Origin: Cryptomeria japonica
Taxonomy: Eukaryota > Streptophyta > Pinopsida > Cupressales > Cupressaceae
DNA: 58,000 nt
Direction of reading: 5' to 3'
Assembly (NCBI RefSeq): GCF_030272615.1
Contig: NC_081412.1
Location: 38,634,911-38,692,910, forward strand
Positions within the stretch are counted from its first letter, which is position 1; the number at the start of each line of letters is the position of its first letter. Both the position numbers and the translations under genes were made by a program. Under the pieces are notes generated by a model, which had not been told where the DNA came from, searched no databases, and saw nothing but the letters and a program-made list of their open reading frames with translations. Of the stretch, positions 45,696 through 57,425 are shown piece by piece.

Positions 45696-46441
45696 ATTGG
45701 TATCAAAGCTTAGTTCCTCAAAAGAATCCTAAGATCTTGAAGAATATCCAAAAGATTGAATCAATAGACTCCGATTTGCAAAAGCAATTTACTATGGAAC
45801 TTGAAGATATTGATGCAACTATGAAAGAGAAGAGTATCCTGAGGAGAAGTCTAGAAGCATCTAAAAATTTTATTGAACCTCTAAAAGAACAAGTGAGCAC
45901 ATCAAGAGAGAAGAGAAAGGAACTGATGGATAAAATTAAGGAGAAAGAAGAACAAAGCATTGGCAATCAAGTCCTATAAGACAAGATAGATGAATGTGAG
46001 AAGCTTGCTAGAGAGAATGCAGTCATGAAGAATGAGATACAATCCATTGTGATGAAGCTGACAAAAGGGATTGAAGATAGGTATAAGAATGCATAAAATC
46101 TGACTCATTCATTGAAGGATAGATCAGATGAATGTTGGAGATTGAACTATGAGAATGATCAGTTGAAACTTGAATTGGTGTAATGCAAGAATGATGGACA
46201 AGAACTTGAAAGGTAGATCATAATTTTGAGAGATGATATTTCTACTGCTAATGAGTATAAGGAAAAATTCAAAGCTAGCTCAGCCCAGTTAAATGAGATG
46301 CTGGAAAGTCAAAGACATGGGAAAGATATGCAAGGACTTGGATATGGCAATGGAGAATCCTCTGGTTCTGGACAAAGAAATCATTAGAAGAATAAGAAAC
46401 CTCTGGTAAGTCAACCTAATGCCTATAAATTCGATGGTAAT
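45696..46441 (+). pseudogene. Gag-like coiled-coil fragment, copy 1
   Basis: A frame through the primer site (first ATG after it at 45792, MELEDIDATMKEKS) encodes a charged coiled coil with stops at expected Gln codons, ending at NAYKFDG, where the sequence jumps back into LTR sequence. No capsid domain. The zinc-knuckle part is cut off by the duplication junction near 46442. Confidence 0.65.
45698..45709 (+). promoter_or_regulatory. Primer binding site, altered
   Basis: TGGTATCAAAGC, one transition away from the usual TGGTATCAGAGC. The duplicate at 46747-46758 reads TGGTATCAAAGA. Confidence 0.75.
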
Positions 46442-46744
46442 TCCTCTTATGTAATTGAGCAGTGAGCTCTAGGCAGTGTGCCTGAATGCAAGTGAATTCC
46501 CATTATGTAATATTATCATACTTATGGTCATAGTATAATAATATTGTGGGTTCAAATCCCACTATGGTTTTTCCCTTTCTGGTTTTCCATGTAAAAATCT
46601 TGGTGTTATGGTTGTGTGGTTGATTTCTTTATGTTTCTGCACTTTTCTTTTAGTCTTATGGATCCAGTGGTTTAAGAATTAGCTTAATAAGTTTGTAAAT
46701 TATAAAACATTGATTCACCCCTCCAGTGTTCATTGATTCCAACA
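46442..46744 (+). repeat. Duplicated 3' end of the LTR
   Basis: Matches 45396-45695 with an offset of 1049 bp. Together with the following gag it forms a tandem duplication of LTR end, primer site and gag. Confidence 0.85.
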
Positions 46745-47986
46745 ATTGGTATCAAAGATTAGTTCCTCAAAAGAATCCTAAGATCTTGAAGAATATCCAA
46801 AAGATTGAATCAATAGACTCCAGTTTGCAAAAGCAACTTACTATGGAAATTGAAGATATTGATGCAACTATGAAAGAGAAGAGTATCCTGAGGAGAAGTC
46901 TAGAAGCATCTAAAAATTTCATTGAATCTCTAAAAGAACAAGTGAGCACATCAAGAGAGAAGAGAAAGGAAGTTGATGGATAAACTTAAAGAGAAAGAAG
47001 AACAAAGCATTGATAATCAAGTCCTACAAGACAAGACAAATTAATGTGAGGAGATTTCTAGAGAGAATGCAGTCCTGAAGAATGAGATGCAATCTATTGT
47101 GATGAAGCTAACAAAAGGGATTGAAGATAGGAATAAGAATGAAGAAAATATGACTCATTTATTGAAGGATCGATTAGATGAATGTTGCAGATTGAACTAT
47201 GAGAATGATCAGTTGAAACTTGAATTGGTGCAATGCAAGAATGATGGACAAGAAATTGAAAGGTAGATCATAATTATGAGAGATGAGAATTCTATTGCTA
47301 ATGAATACAAGGAAAAATTCAAAGCTAGCTCAACCTAGTTAAATGAGATGTTGGAAAGTTAGAGACATGGGAAGGATATGCGATGACTTGGATATGAGAA
47401 AGGAGAATCATCTAGTTTTGGGCAAAGCAATCATCAGAAGAACAAGAAACCTCTAGTAATACAACCTAATGCCTATAAATTCGATGGTAAATGTTTTGTT
47501 TTGGTAAATTTCATCATATGGAAAGTCAATGCAGAAATAAGATGAATAATAGGATGATGAATAATGTGATGAATAATGGTTTTACCTTTACCAGTCAATG
47601 CTTCAAATGCAACAACTTTGGTCATAAGTCAAATATGTGTAGAATGGTGAACAAATTTTAGAATAAGAGATGTTATACCTCTGGAATGTTTGGACACATT
47701 GCTAACCAATGCAGGGTGAGACCAAATCAGACGAATTTCAAGCCTATGTAGAGAAATGATGTTTTCTATGCATGCAACAAATCTGGTCACACTGCAAAAT
47801 ATTGTAGAAGCAAGAACATGAGAAACAATGGTCTGGTAAACAAGAATAAATTAGATGAAAAAGGAAAATCTAAAGTGGAAGAGATCAGAGATCAACATAA
47901 GGAGACGTGGGTTAAGAAGGAAGATTCAAATGTGCAGAATGGCTCCACAGTTGAATTCGGTGTTGGAACCTCATCTGGTAACTAAG
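46745..47986 (+). pseudogene. Gag-like coiled coil with zinc knuckles, copy 2
   Basis: The coiled coil matches copy 1 closely (MEIEDIDATMKEKSILRRS, later LNYENDQLKLELVQCKND). Unlike copy 1 it continues into a zinc-knuckle region: one clean knuckle CFKCNNFGHKSNMC near 47611, and degraded ones in which a Cys is replaced (CYTSGMFGHIANQC; FYACNKSGHTAKYC). It ends near GTSSGN then TAA. Architecture equals the gag of the 12.4-20.2 kb element: primer site, coiled coil, multiple knuckles, no capsid domain. The sequence CTTAGGGGGAAAGC at 47998-48010 could be its polypurine tract. No pol. Confidence 0.65.
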
Positions 47987-48709
47987 GCATTTTGGCCTTA
48001 GGGGGAAAGCTTATTGTAGACACCTAAAATTATCATGTCTAATTGAATAAATAATTTTATTTATTTAATTAATTCATTAATCCTCTTCTAAGCCTTTCCT
48101 CATTTAAATAATAATACTTTTATTTATTTAAATTGTTCTTTTTCTAAATTAAATAAATATTTTATTTATTTAATTGATCCCACTTCCTTTGTTTGTTAAA
48201 TAAATATTTATTTATTTAATTAATTCATTAGCCTTTTCTACCCATGACACATGTCATTCATCTCTTAATTCCTACACTACCCACCTCCTTTATCATTTAA
48301 TTATTTCTTCTACCTATCCTTTAATCCTAGCCGACCATTTATCTTTACACCTCTTAATCTTATCCCTCCATTTCCTAAAGTGTCTTCTATATAAGAGGAT
48401 ACTCTATTTCATTATCAACCCTAATGAGCATCCTAATGATCTAATCAACTAATGAGTATTCTAATCATCTAATCAGCTAATCAAGGTGTCAAATCTCTTA
48501 TGCAATCAAGTCTTCTATCAACCACATTTTCATTCTTTGTTGAACTCTTGTGCACACATAAAATCTGAGAGCAAATATATCAAACAAGATCAATGGAGAT
48601 AGGAAGAAAATGGAGATTGAAACCCTACTAGACATGTGAATGATAATTTTGTTTAATTTTGTTGATTTACATGATCTTAGGTATCTCTATTGGTATCGGT
48701 GAATGTTTC

Positions 48710-49159
48710 TGTGAGATTTTGCCAAGATCAAGGGCACAATGAAAAGTATAAAATAGAGACAAAAGAATGACAAGAACAAATTGTATTATCATCAATATAC
48801 AAATGATCAACTGGATTAACCAATACAATGAATATGGGCCTTCTTATATAGGCAAGGCCATATGGATGTACGAGCACACAATCATGACATGTGGCTCAAT
48901 GAGAAACAAGGGTAGGTAATAAATACTAGGAGTAGGTAGGAGAAATAATATAATATTCTACAAGAGCTAGATGACCCACTGAATGTGGAGTGTAATAGCA
49001 AAATAAGGCTACAAAAGGTGGAATTTCTCCTACAAGCTATATCCCTATGTGCACACTTCCCAAAGTGTCTCAAATCCAAACTACAAAGAGATGCATTATC
49101 CTAAGTTAACTTAAGTAAAGTGTAATAATATCCATAATGAATATTTATTTACACCAACA
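48710..49159 (-). repeat. 3' LTR of the copia element
   Basis: 450 bp, same ends as the 5' LTR. The minus-strand TATATAAG lies near 48845. Confidence 0.93.
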
Positions 49160-49499
49160 CCCCCCCTTAAGTGCAACTTAGGGGAATGAAGACTCAAGTC
49201 AACAATGCAAGATGGGTCCCGGCTACTAGGCCATGATAGGTACCCATGTACAAAATACAAATGCAAGAAAAAACTATGCAATGCAATCTCTCACAAACGG
49301 AGAAAAAGAGAAAACCCAATGGGGAAAAAAACTCCCCCCCAAAAGAGAGAGGAATGTACAAAAGACTCTCAAAGAAGAAGGACAAAACCTCAAAGAGGAA
49401 AAAGTCCCCCCCATAAGAGAGGAAGGAGAAGTCAGCTGACCCCCCCTAATGACACATCTCGCACCCCCAAGAGAGCTTGCAACTACTGGAACTTACTCT

Positions 49500-50905
49500 T
49501 GGTGAAAGGTTTGGTGAATATGTCTGCAACCTGCTCCGCTCTAGGACAATACTGCAAATCAATGACCTGCTCCTAAATCAGCTCTCAGATATAGTGCATA
49601 TGAATCTTGATGTGTTTGGTCTGCTGGTGCTGGACCGGGTTCTTTGAGATTGCAATAGCACTCTGATTGTCGCAATGTAGAACTATCAGTCATGGAGTGG
49701 TGAACCCAAACTCTGTGAGAATCTGTTGAAGCCAAATGGTCTCAGTCGCTGTGTTAACAGCTCCTCGATACTCAGTCTCGGTCAAAGAAAGAGAAATAGC
49801 ATGTTGCTTCTTTCTCTACCAACAAATGGGGCTTGAACCAAGGTGAAAACTGTAACCTGAAGTAGACTTACGATCATCAAGATCGCCAGCCCAATCGAAG
49901 TCTATGTAACAACCCAAGCGAAGTCCTATGCCTGCCGCATAGTGAATCCCATAGTGATGTGTACCCTGGATGTAATGAAGGATGCGTTTGGTGACTTTCC
50001 AGTGAAGTTCATGTGGTTCCTGCATGAAGCGGGAAACCATGCCAACTACAAATGAAATATCAGGGCGTGTATGAGTCAAGTAGATGAGACTACCCACAAG
50101 CTCACGATACAATGTGGCATCAACTAGTGGAGAAGAACATTGAGCCTCAAGCTTGACTCCTAAAAGAAAGGAGTCAGGGCAGGCTTACAATCAGCCATAT
50201 GAAAGCATGAAAGTAGATCAAGAGCATACCTAGACTATGATAGTGTAATCCCAGAAGGTGACTATGAAATCTCTATCCCGAGAAAGTCAGTCATAGCAAA
50301 TCTATCATGCAAAGCAGATTTGACCCTGCCAATGATGGATGCAGTGCTCCCTGTAATGATCAAATCATCAACATAGAGCACAAGTATCAAGTGAGAGTCA
50401 TCCTATCACAAAATGTAGACATTCGAATCAAAATGACACCTGGTGAACCCTACTAAGAGAAGAAAGGAATCCACCTTGGCATACCAAGCCCTGGAGGCCT
50501 GCTTAAGGCTATAGAGAGATTTCCTTAGTTTGGAAACCAAGGAAGTATCCTGGATGAAACCATGTGGCTGCTGCATATAAATCTCCTCATCAAGATCACC
50601 ATGAAGAAAAGCACTCTTCACATCCATCTGATATACAACCCTACCATGAGATGCAACAATAGCAAGTGTCAAGTGAATGGAGTTCATCTTGGCTATGGGC
50701 ACAAAGGTCTCAGTATAGTCAAAACCTACAACCTGTGAGAAACCTTTCACAACAAGTTGAGCCTTATACTTATCCACACTACCATCTGTGGCAAATTTGG
50801 TCTGATAGATCCACTTACATCGAACCATCTTTCTCCCCTTATGGAGATGGACTAAATCCCATGTGTTGTTCCTCATCAAGGAACTATACTCTTCCTACAT
50901 AGCTT
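49500..50905 (-). pseudogene. Copia reverse transcriptase and RNase H
   Basis: Starts after a frameshift near 50.9 kb: NNTWDLV, KWIYQTKFATDGSVDKYKA, YTETFVPIAKM, YQMDVKSAFLHGDLDEEIYM and KSLYSLKQASRAWY. The catalytic YVDD is intact near 50365 (LVLYVDDLIITG). Another frameshift lies near 50165. Then YRELVGSLIYLTHTRPDIS, RILHYIQGTHHYG, the RNase H word DFDWAGDLDDRKSTSGY, LTETEYRGA, DNQSAIAISKNPVQH and TKHIKIH. Reverse transcriptase copies the RNA and RNase H removes it. With several in-frame stops it is not functional as it stands, although the active-site words remain. Confidence 0.95.
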
Positions 50906-50929
50906 GGTCCCACTTAGGAACCCCTGATG

Positions 50930-52432
50930 TTATGATTGTGTCCTCCATCTATCTAAAGGATCCCCAATAAGAGAACCCATAGACTCAAGTGTCTGTCGAG
51001 CCCAACAAGGTCTAGGTGGAGGTGGAGAGTGAGGCTCCTCAACTGGAAGTGGACCCTGAGGAGGTGTAACCCTATGAGTTGAAGTTGAAGGAGTCTCATC
51101 ATCTAAATCACTAGCATCACTATCCACAATGGAGGAAGGTGGAGGAGGTAGAGAGGCTAAGCTAGGAGAGATTTCCTCAAAGTGAACACTCCTCTCAATA
51201 AACACCACATGTGTCTTAGGATCCATCAATCTATATGCCTTAACACCCTTGGGATATCCAACAAATATGCAACGCTGACTCTGAGGTTCTAATGCCTTGT
51301 GTTTCTGCAGAGGTATGCGAGCCCATGCTGGACACCCAAAGACTCTGAAATGTCTGACAATCAATTTCCTACTAGCCCAAGCCTCAAAAGGAGTAATACC
51401 TTGCAAAGCTTTGTGAGGAATTCGATTCTAGATGTGTGTGGCACAACTGATAGCCTCTGCTCAAAAGGTGGGATCAAGAGAACATGCATCTATCATATAG
51501 CTAGCCATTTCTTTGAGAGTTTTATTCTTGTGTTCTGCAACTCTGTTCTGCTATGGAGTGTATGCAATAGAATGTTGAAGATCAATCCCCTCAAATGTAT
51601 AAAAATCCTCAAGTCTCTTGTTCACATATTCCCTTCCATTATCTATACGAAGAATCTTGACCACTTTCCTGGATTTCTTCTTCACACGAGTCTTGAAGTC
51701 CTGAAATATGTCAAACACTTCACTCTTATGAATGAGAAAGTAGACCCAATTGAAGCAGGAGTAGTCATCAATGAAGGTGAGGACATGGTGGGCCTTGCTA
51801 AATGAAGGTGCTGGAAATGGACCTGCAAAATCATTGTGAACAAGTTGAAGAACTTCCAAAGCTCTCCAAGCTTTCCCCTTATAAAACTTCTCCTCTAGAT
51901 GCTTGCCCATGGAACAACCTGAACATACACCCTCTGAAAAACTGATTCAAGGTAGACCTGTGACCATGTCTTTCATGTTGAGCTGTTGAAGATAGCGGTA
52001 GTTGAGATGACCAAACAACTCATGTCATAGCTTACTTTCTAAATTTGAATGAGTAAGCAAGGCCCTAGAAGGAGAACTTGGCACAAAGTGGGAGAATGAA
52101 TAAATCCTTGAGTTGTCATTGACTTTTCACACTGCTACCAAGGCATCATCATCAAGTACCTTTACCACAACTGAATCTGGTGTAAACTCAACCTTTTTCC
52201 CATTCCCATAGTGAGTGGTTTGGTAGATAGAGAGAAGGTTGGTAGATAAGTCAGGAACATAAAGAACATTCTCAAATGTTCCATCATCTATGTCAACTGA
52301 ACCTTTCCCTTCAACCTCTACTTGTGTATCATCACCTATGTAAATGTGAGGTACCTTAGATGGCTCCAATGAAGAAAACTGCTCATTTGTAGAACCCATG
52401 CGATATGAGGCACTCGAGTCAAGTATTCACTG
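50930..52432 (-). pseudogene. Copia protease and integrase
   Basis: Protease site near 52415 reads ILDSSASYRM, where DSGAS with a preceding Trp is usual. Trp is now a stop and Gly is Ser, both G-to-A changes. Later LYVPDLSTNLLSI is the usual protease-to-integrase stretch. Integrase HHCC zinc region: HELFGHLNYRYL and CSGCSMGKH. Catalytic core: QLVHNDFAGPF, TFIDDYSCFNWVYFL and ILRIDNGREY (DNGGEY usual). C-terminal part: FRVFGCPAWARIP and RCIFVGYPKGVKAYRL, followed by an acidic/Pro-rich linker. Stops interrupt at about 52128, 51550 and others. Integrase inserts element DNA. Confidence 0.93.
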
Positions 52433-53422
52433 CTATGAAGAACCTGTTGTAGCCACAAATGCTTGCCCTTTTCCCTTAGAATGTGAGGAAGAGGAAGGAG
52501 ATGAATCCTTCTTTGTGTAGGCGGATGGCAAGTTGATGTTGTTTTTCTTAAGAAGATTTGTTAACTCATCAACTTGCTTGGTGTGCCATCGATGCTCATC
52601 ATGACCATACTTCTTGCAATATGCACAAGTTGGTTTATCCTTCTTAGGTGGTGTCCCCTTCTTGGAGGAGGATGAAAAATTGCCTTGTGATGGAGAGGAT
52701 GATTGTCCTTTTTCCTGTTGTGGCTTTGACTTAGAGTGCTTCTTCTTCTTGTTGGAATCTTTGCCTTGACTTCCTTGATTCCCTTGATTAGCCACCAAAG
52801 CCTTGGACTTTGAAGACTTGAGAAGGCCCATGTTCAACAACTTAGATTGTTCCAATATCAACATTTCTATGAAAGCATCAAATGAAGTTATAACATAGGA
52901 ACTCCCCACTATCAAATGATGAGTTTGGAAGCTAGACACAAATGCTGCATATTCTGGTGCAAGCTTATCCAACAAGTTGAATATCAACTGAGAATCCTTT
53001 GTGTCAATTCCAAAATCCTTAAGCTTTTCTCTTAGCTCATTTGCTTTGGTGACATAATCTTGGATTGTATCAAAACTATTGGGATCCAAGTTGGTGAACT
53101 CTATGTCAATCTTGTAACCTCTGATTTCATCAACTTGACCATACAATTTCTGAAACATATCCCAAGCATCTTTGATTGTAGTACACTTCTCAATGTGAAA
53201 GATGAGGTCATCTGATACATACTTACGCAAAGTTCTAAGAGCCATGCAATTATTAGTGAGTCATTCTAACTGAGCATTGTGATCAGCCTTAGGATCAAGT
53301 GGTGCTGCTATAGTTCCATCTATGTAATGCGTGAGACCTTTTTCCATTAATTTGCTCCATACTTTAATTTTCCATGATGCATAATTATGTGGAGTTAAAG
53401 GTGGAAATTTATGAGGACTCAT
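52433..53422 (-). pseudogene. Copia gag
   Basis: The chosen start is MSPHKFPPLTPHNYASWK at 53422, since the upstream ATG would translate the C-run as GGGG. One stop occurs near 53246, then 270 codons are open. The UBN2-type capsid is clear (NYASWKIKVWSKLMEKGL, ECTTIKDAWDMFQKLYG-like KCTTIKDAWDMFQKLYG, LDKLAPEYAAFVSS). A basic Ser/Lys/Gln linker and a zinc knuckle CAYCKKYGHDEHRWH follow, lacking the last Cys, apparently by loss of one codon before Trp. Gag builds the virus-like particle. Same frame as the protease and integrase that follow. Confidence 0.9.
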
Positions 53423-53499
53423 TGCAACAAAGATGAAAGAGCACAAGGAAAGAGAGGCACAATCACACAAGACACCCCCCCCCCCCAAATTCACTCAAT

Positions 53500-55077
53500 T
53501 AAAGAACCCCCCCAAAAGTGATGATTTGGCACTTTATACTTAGTGCGTATACAATTGACCAATTGCAAAAAATGGCAAAGTGGACTTTTGATTTCAAGTT
53601 TACAATTGCCTCAATAAGGACAAAAGAGACTCAAACTAATAGTGCAAGAGATCTAAACTAAGATCCAAGCAATTTACAAGTACCAAATAGGCCAAATAAG
53701 ACCAATATCTGAAAGTACAATTTCCACTCAAAATCTCTAAAATATGATCATGGATTATGAAAGTAGACAAAAAAACATGCACTTTCAAAAAAATGGCACC
53801 TAAAAAGGGGGTCGTATGAGCTTAAACGAGGCCTTTCAAGTTGTAGAATTGAGTATTGGACAGGTACAGCTAAGAGAATCCAAAAATTCCAAAAAATTTG
53901 TTCACCAAAATCAAAAAATAACCACACCATTGCGAAGAGAATGTAAAATTATCCCAAATCAAAAAAAATTGCACCCAAAAAGCAACAAAATTGAGCAAGT
54001 TATGAGCCTCCAAAGTTGTCCCAAAAAATCAAACAACTCAGCAGAGAGGGGTCTGAAAATTTCCAAAAAATGTTGATTGGGCACTGACTATGCAAAAAAT
54101 GTCAAGTGGCACTGACTAGGTAGAGCTGCTAATGTGGCAGGTGACTGGTTGGAGGTTGCCGGAAAACTAACAAGTGGTGGCTAGAAAACTGTCGATGGTG
54201 GCCGAAAAACTGATAGTCGGCCAGAAAGCAACTGTCGGAGGTCGGCCGGAGAGCCGACGGTGGCTGTCGGAGTGGAGGGTCGGCAGGGTTTGGCGGCGGC
54301 GACAGAGTCACTGATGGCAACGGCCAGAGGAGCTGGCGGTGGCAGCTGGCGAGTGGTGCTGACAGTGGAGGCACCGGGGCAGCAAGGAAGCGGCAGAGGC
54401 AATGGGGAGCAGTGGCAGTGGAGCCAAAGTGGCGGGCTACGGCATGCAGGGCTGACGCAAGCAACACTGGAGGGTAGTGCCAGAGGATGGGGTCAGAGTT
54501 TTTGGTGGCCAGTGGTCTCACCGTTGCTGGAGCCGGTGGCTTCGGGGCTGCCAGAGCCGGTGGCTTCGGGGCTGTCGGAGTCGATGGTCTTCGGGGCTCC
54601 GGTGGACTAGCCTACGCAGGACCTGCTCGGGTGCTGCGTTGCCTACAACTTGCAGATGTGTACGGTGGTGCAGAGGGGGGTCTACTGACCCCCAAAAATA
54701 AAAAATAAAAATTTCTTTTTTTTTTTGAAAAAATAAAACCCCTTTTCGAATTTTTATTTTTTATTTTTTTATTTTTTCAAAAAAAAATTCTTTTCAAAAG
54801 ATTGGAAAAAAAATTCAAAGAAAAATATATTTTTTTTTTATAAATCTGAAAATTTTGTACCGTACCACCCAAATTGGGCAAAAAATTCCTCCACCCCCAA
54901 AAGTCAATTTTCACCAAAAATGGTCGAGTTTATACTCGATTTTTATGTAATGGCCTCTCGGACGCAATGGTGAGGTCGAAAACACTCTAAGATGCCTCCA
55001 AAAAATGCTTGTTCCTTAGATCCAAAAATAGAAGCCTTCCAAAATGTCTCCAAAAACCAATCAATGAAGCCCCAATA
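53500..55077 (-). other. Copia leader, including a GC-rich, CpG-rich island
   Basis: No gene assigned. 54120-54690 is strongly GC-rich with many CGG, GGC and GCCGG words, bounded by A/T-rich DNA with homopolymers (54700-54860). Open frames on both strands in the island look like consequences of base composition. Confidence 0.6.
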
Positions 55078-55089
55078 GCTCTGATACCA

Positions 55090-55539
55090 TGTGAGATTTC
55101 GCCAAGATCAAGGGCACAATGAAAAGTATAAAATAGAGACAAAAGAATGACAAGAACAAACTGTATTCTCATCAATATGCAAATGATCAACTGGATTAAC
55201 CAATACAATGAATATGGGCCTGCTTATATAGGAAAGGCCATATGGATGTACGAGCACACAATCATGACATGTGGCTCAATGAGAAACAAATGCAGGTAAG
55301 AAATACTAGGGGTAGGTAGGATAAATAATATAATATTCCACAAGAGGTGGATGACCCACTGAATGTGGAGTGTAATAGCAAAATAAGACCACAAAAGGTG
55401 GAATTTCTCCTACAAGCTATATCCCTATGTGCACACTTCCCTAAGTGTCTCAAATCTAAACTACGAAGAGATGCATTATCCTAAGTTAACTTAAGTAAAG
55501 TGTAATAATATCCATAATGAATATTTATTTACACCAACA
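55090..55539 (-). repeat. 5' LTR of the copia element
   Basis: Minus strand TGTTGGTGTAAATAAATATT...CTCACA. A TATA box TATATAAG on the minus strand lies near 55228. The primer site abuts the LTR with no gap. Confidence 0.93.
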
Positions 55540-55620
55540 GTTTCATTGCAGGACTTAGATTGTTTGTGGTTGGATCTTTATTGTTTTACTATAGTTTATC
55601 ATCACTTTTCACCATACACA

Positions 55621-55641
55621 TTTTGGCACGCCCGGTGGGTC
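55621..55641 (+). promoter_or_regulatory. Primer binding site region of Tat-like copy 2
   Basis: TTTTGGCACGCCCGGTGGGTC immediately after the LTR. Its form is like that of many plant Tat elements. Confidence 0.75.
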
Positions 55642-55739
55642 ATGGATTTTTGTTAAATCTATTTTTTTACAAGTTTTTCTAACCCTATATTGTTGTTTTG
55701 TAAAACAATTTGAAGAATAACCTTGTGCAACTAGGGTTT

Positions 55740-56690
55740 TGGACACGAGATTTGATCTGAGCTCAAAAATGACTTGGAATTTTTGTACCAAATTTTTTTT
55801 GTAGGTTGGGGACAATATCAAGAGTGTTCAATCCAAAATTCATAATTTTTGGAGCATATTTGAATTTTTTATGAACTTTTTATGATTTTTCATAAAAAAA
55901 TAATTTTTGAAGCAAATTAGTGAATTTTTTGGATTTTCTTACATTTCTGGAAAGTTCTTAGAATTCTACAGGGGGTCTACTTTTTGTGATTTAAATTTGG
56001 GTGCAAAATATTTCATGGAAAATCAGATCTTTACAAATTAGGGTTTTGCATTATTTTGATTAGATCTGATAAACGGCTTGGAATTTTGACATCAATTTTT
56101 TTTTGCAAGTCGAGAACAGTATCCGAAGTTCCAGTAAAAACATCAGATTTTTTGGAGCATATTTGATTTTTTTATGATTTTTGTATGAATTTTCATAATA
56201 AATTATTTTTGAGAGAAAATTAGCAAATTTTTTAGATTTTCTTACATGTTTAGAAAGTTCTTAGAACTATACACATGATTTGTTCTTTGTAATTTTAATT
56301 TTGATGCAAAATAATTCATGAAAAATCAAATCTTTAAAAATTAGGGTTTTGCAATATTTTGATCATATCTCACAAACTGCTTGGAATTGTTGTAGAATTT
56401 TTTTTATGCAGGTTGCTAAGGGTATCATGAGTTTCCAATAATAAATTCAGATTTTTTGGGTCAATTTTGGATTTTCTATAAAAACATTATGATTTTTCAT
56501 AAAATATTAATTTTTGAAGCAAATTAGCAATTTTTTTGGATTTTCTTACATTTCTAGAAATTTCTTGAAATTTTATAGGTGGACTATTTTTTATGACACA
56601 AAATAATTCATGTAAAATCAGATCTTTGAATCTATCAAAAAAACGTCTTGTTGAAGGCCCCTATTTCACTGTCTTTTGGATCTAAAATTT
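55740..56690 (+). repeat. Leader tandem repeat of Tat-like copy 2, three units of 303-313 bp
   Basis: Units marked at about 55755, 56063 and 56366 by GAT(C)(T/A)(G/C)A...AAC(G/T)GCTTGGAATT. Same organisation as at 28960-29900. Confidence 0.8.
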
Positions 56691-56899
56691 ACCTAACTTT
56701 TGTGCTTGCAGGAGGAGTATTATTTCATAGCTACTAAAAATTTTGGTGCAGGACCTTTGGAAAAGATTTGATTTTGAAATTGCTTGCTTTGTCTTCTTTA
56801 GTCTAGCAAAACACTTCAATTGGTGCTCTAAAATAAACTAGTATTTTTTGTGTCTTTAGCAATAGGCTCCTTTTGTGTTTCATTTTAGAGGGTCTGACT

Positions 56900-57425
56900 C
56901 CCAAGTAGCCCATAAGGCCAAGTGAGAGGGAACAACCCAAGTTGTAACAAGCTAAATCCAAGCTCTTCCAAGCCACTATAAATAAATGTGTTTGTGATGA
57001 AAGTTGCAAGCAACAGGTGTTGATTAGTTCATACTAACGGCATGTCTCCTCATAAACCCTATAGAGCACAACCTCTATAGGTTGGGAGCCTTCCTTAATG
57101 GATTGTATGTCACTGCATGTATGGCCACTTGAACGGATGCCCTTACTAGACACCTTTTGTGTTAGAAGCCAAAAACCTTCTAGTTGTTGGCGTAGGAGGT
57201 CGAACCTATGAAGCGGCTCATATTCTTACGGTTCTTAGTAGAGATACAAAGTTTGCCATGGTGAATTTTTGTGGGGACTGGTGCTTGGCTGCCTTGGAGA
57301 AATGAGTGTTGTGGAGGGGAGTCAGTGGGGTCAAGCACCTAAGTATCCACTCTGAATTACGTAGCTCGGGGTAATCCCCCACATGAGATTCAACAACTAT
57401 TGTCCTGGCCAACACTAGGATTTGT
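56900..57425 (+). other. Conserved leader block of Tat-like copy 2
   Basis: Homologous to 30150-30680. From 57426 to the window end the leader continues without a gene and matches about 30690-31320. Confidence 0.5.

Larger units (their letters stand above)
48705..55544 (-). mobile_element. Full-length Ty1/copia element inserted in the LTR of Tat-like copy 2
   Basis: Two 450-bp LTRs (48710-49159 and 55090-55539) with a perfect 5-bp duplication GTTTC (48705-48709 and 55540-55544). Order on the minus strand: LTR, primer site TGGTATCAGAGC (55078-55089), 1.6 kb leader, gag, protease, integrase, reverse transcriptase, RNase H, polypurine tract AAGGGGGGG (49160-49168), LTR. This order (integrase before reverse transcriptase) defines copia. 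Stops and at least two frameshifts make it inactive. The LTRs differ at roughly 20-25 sites by eye. Confidence 0.95.

Noticed and set aside
54129-54708. Open frames on both strands in the GC-rich copia leader
   Set aside because: Few stops are expected in GC-rich DNA; both strands are open, no domain, and they lie in the leader of an element.
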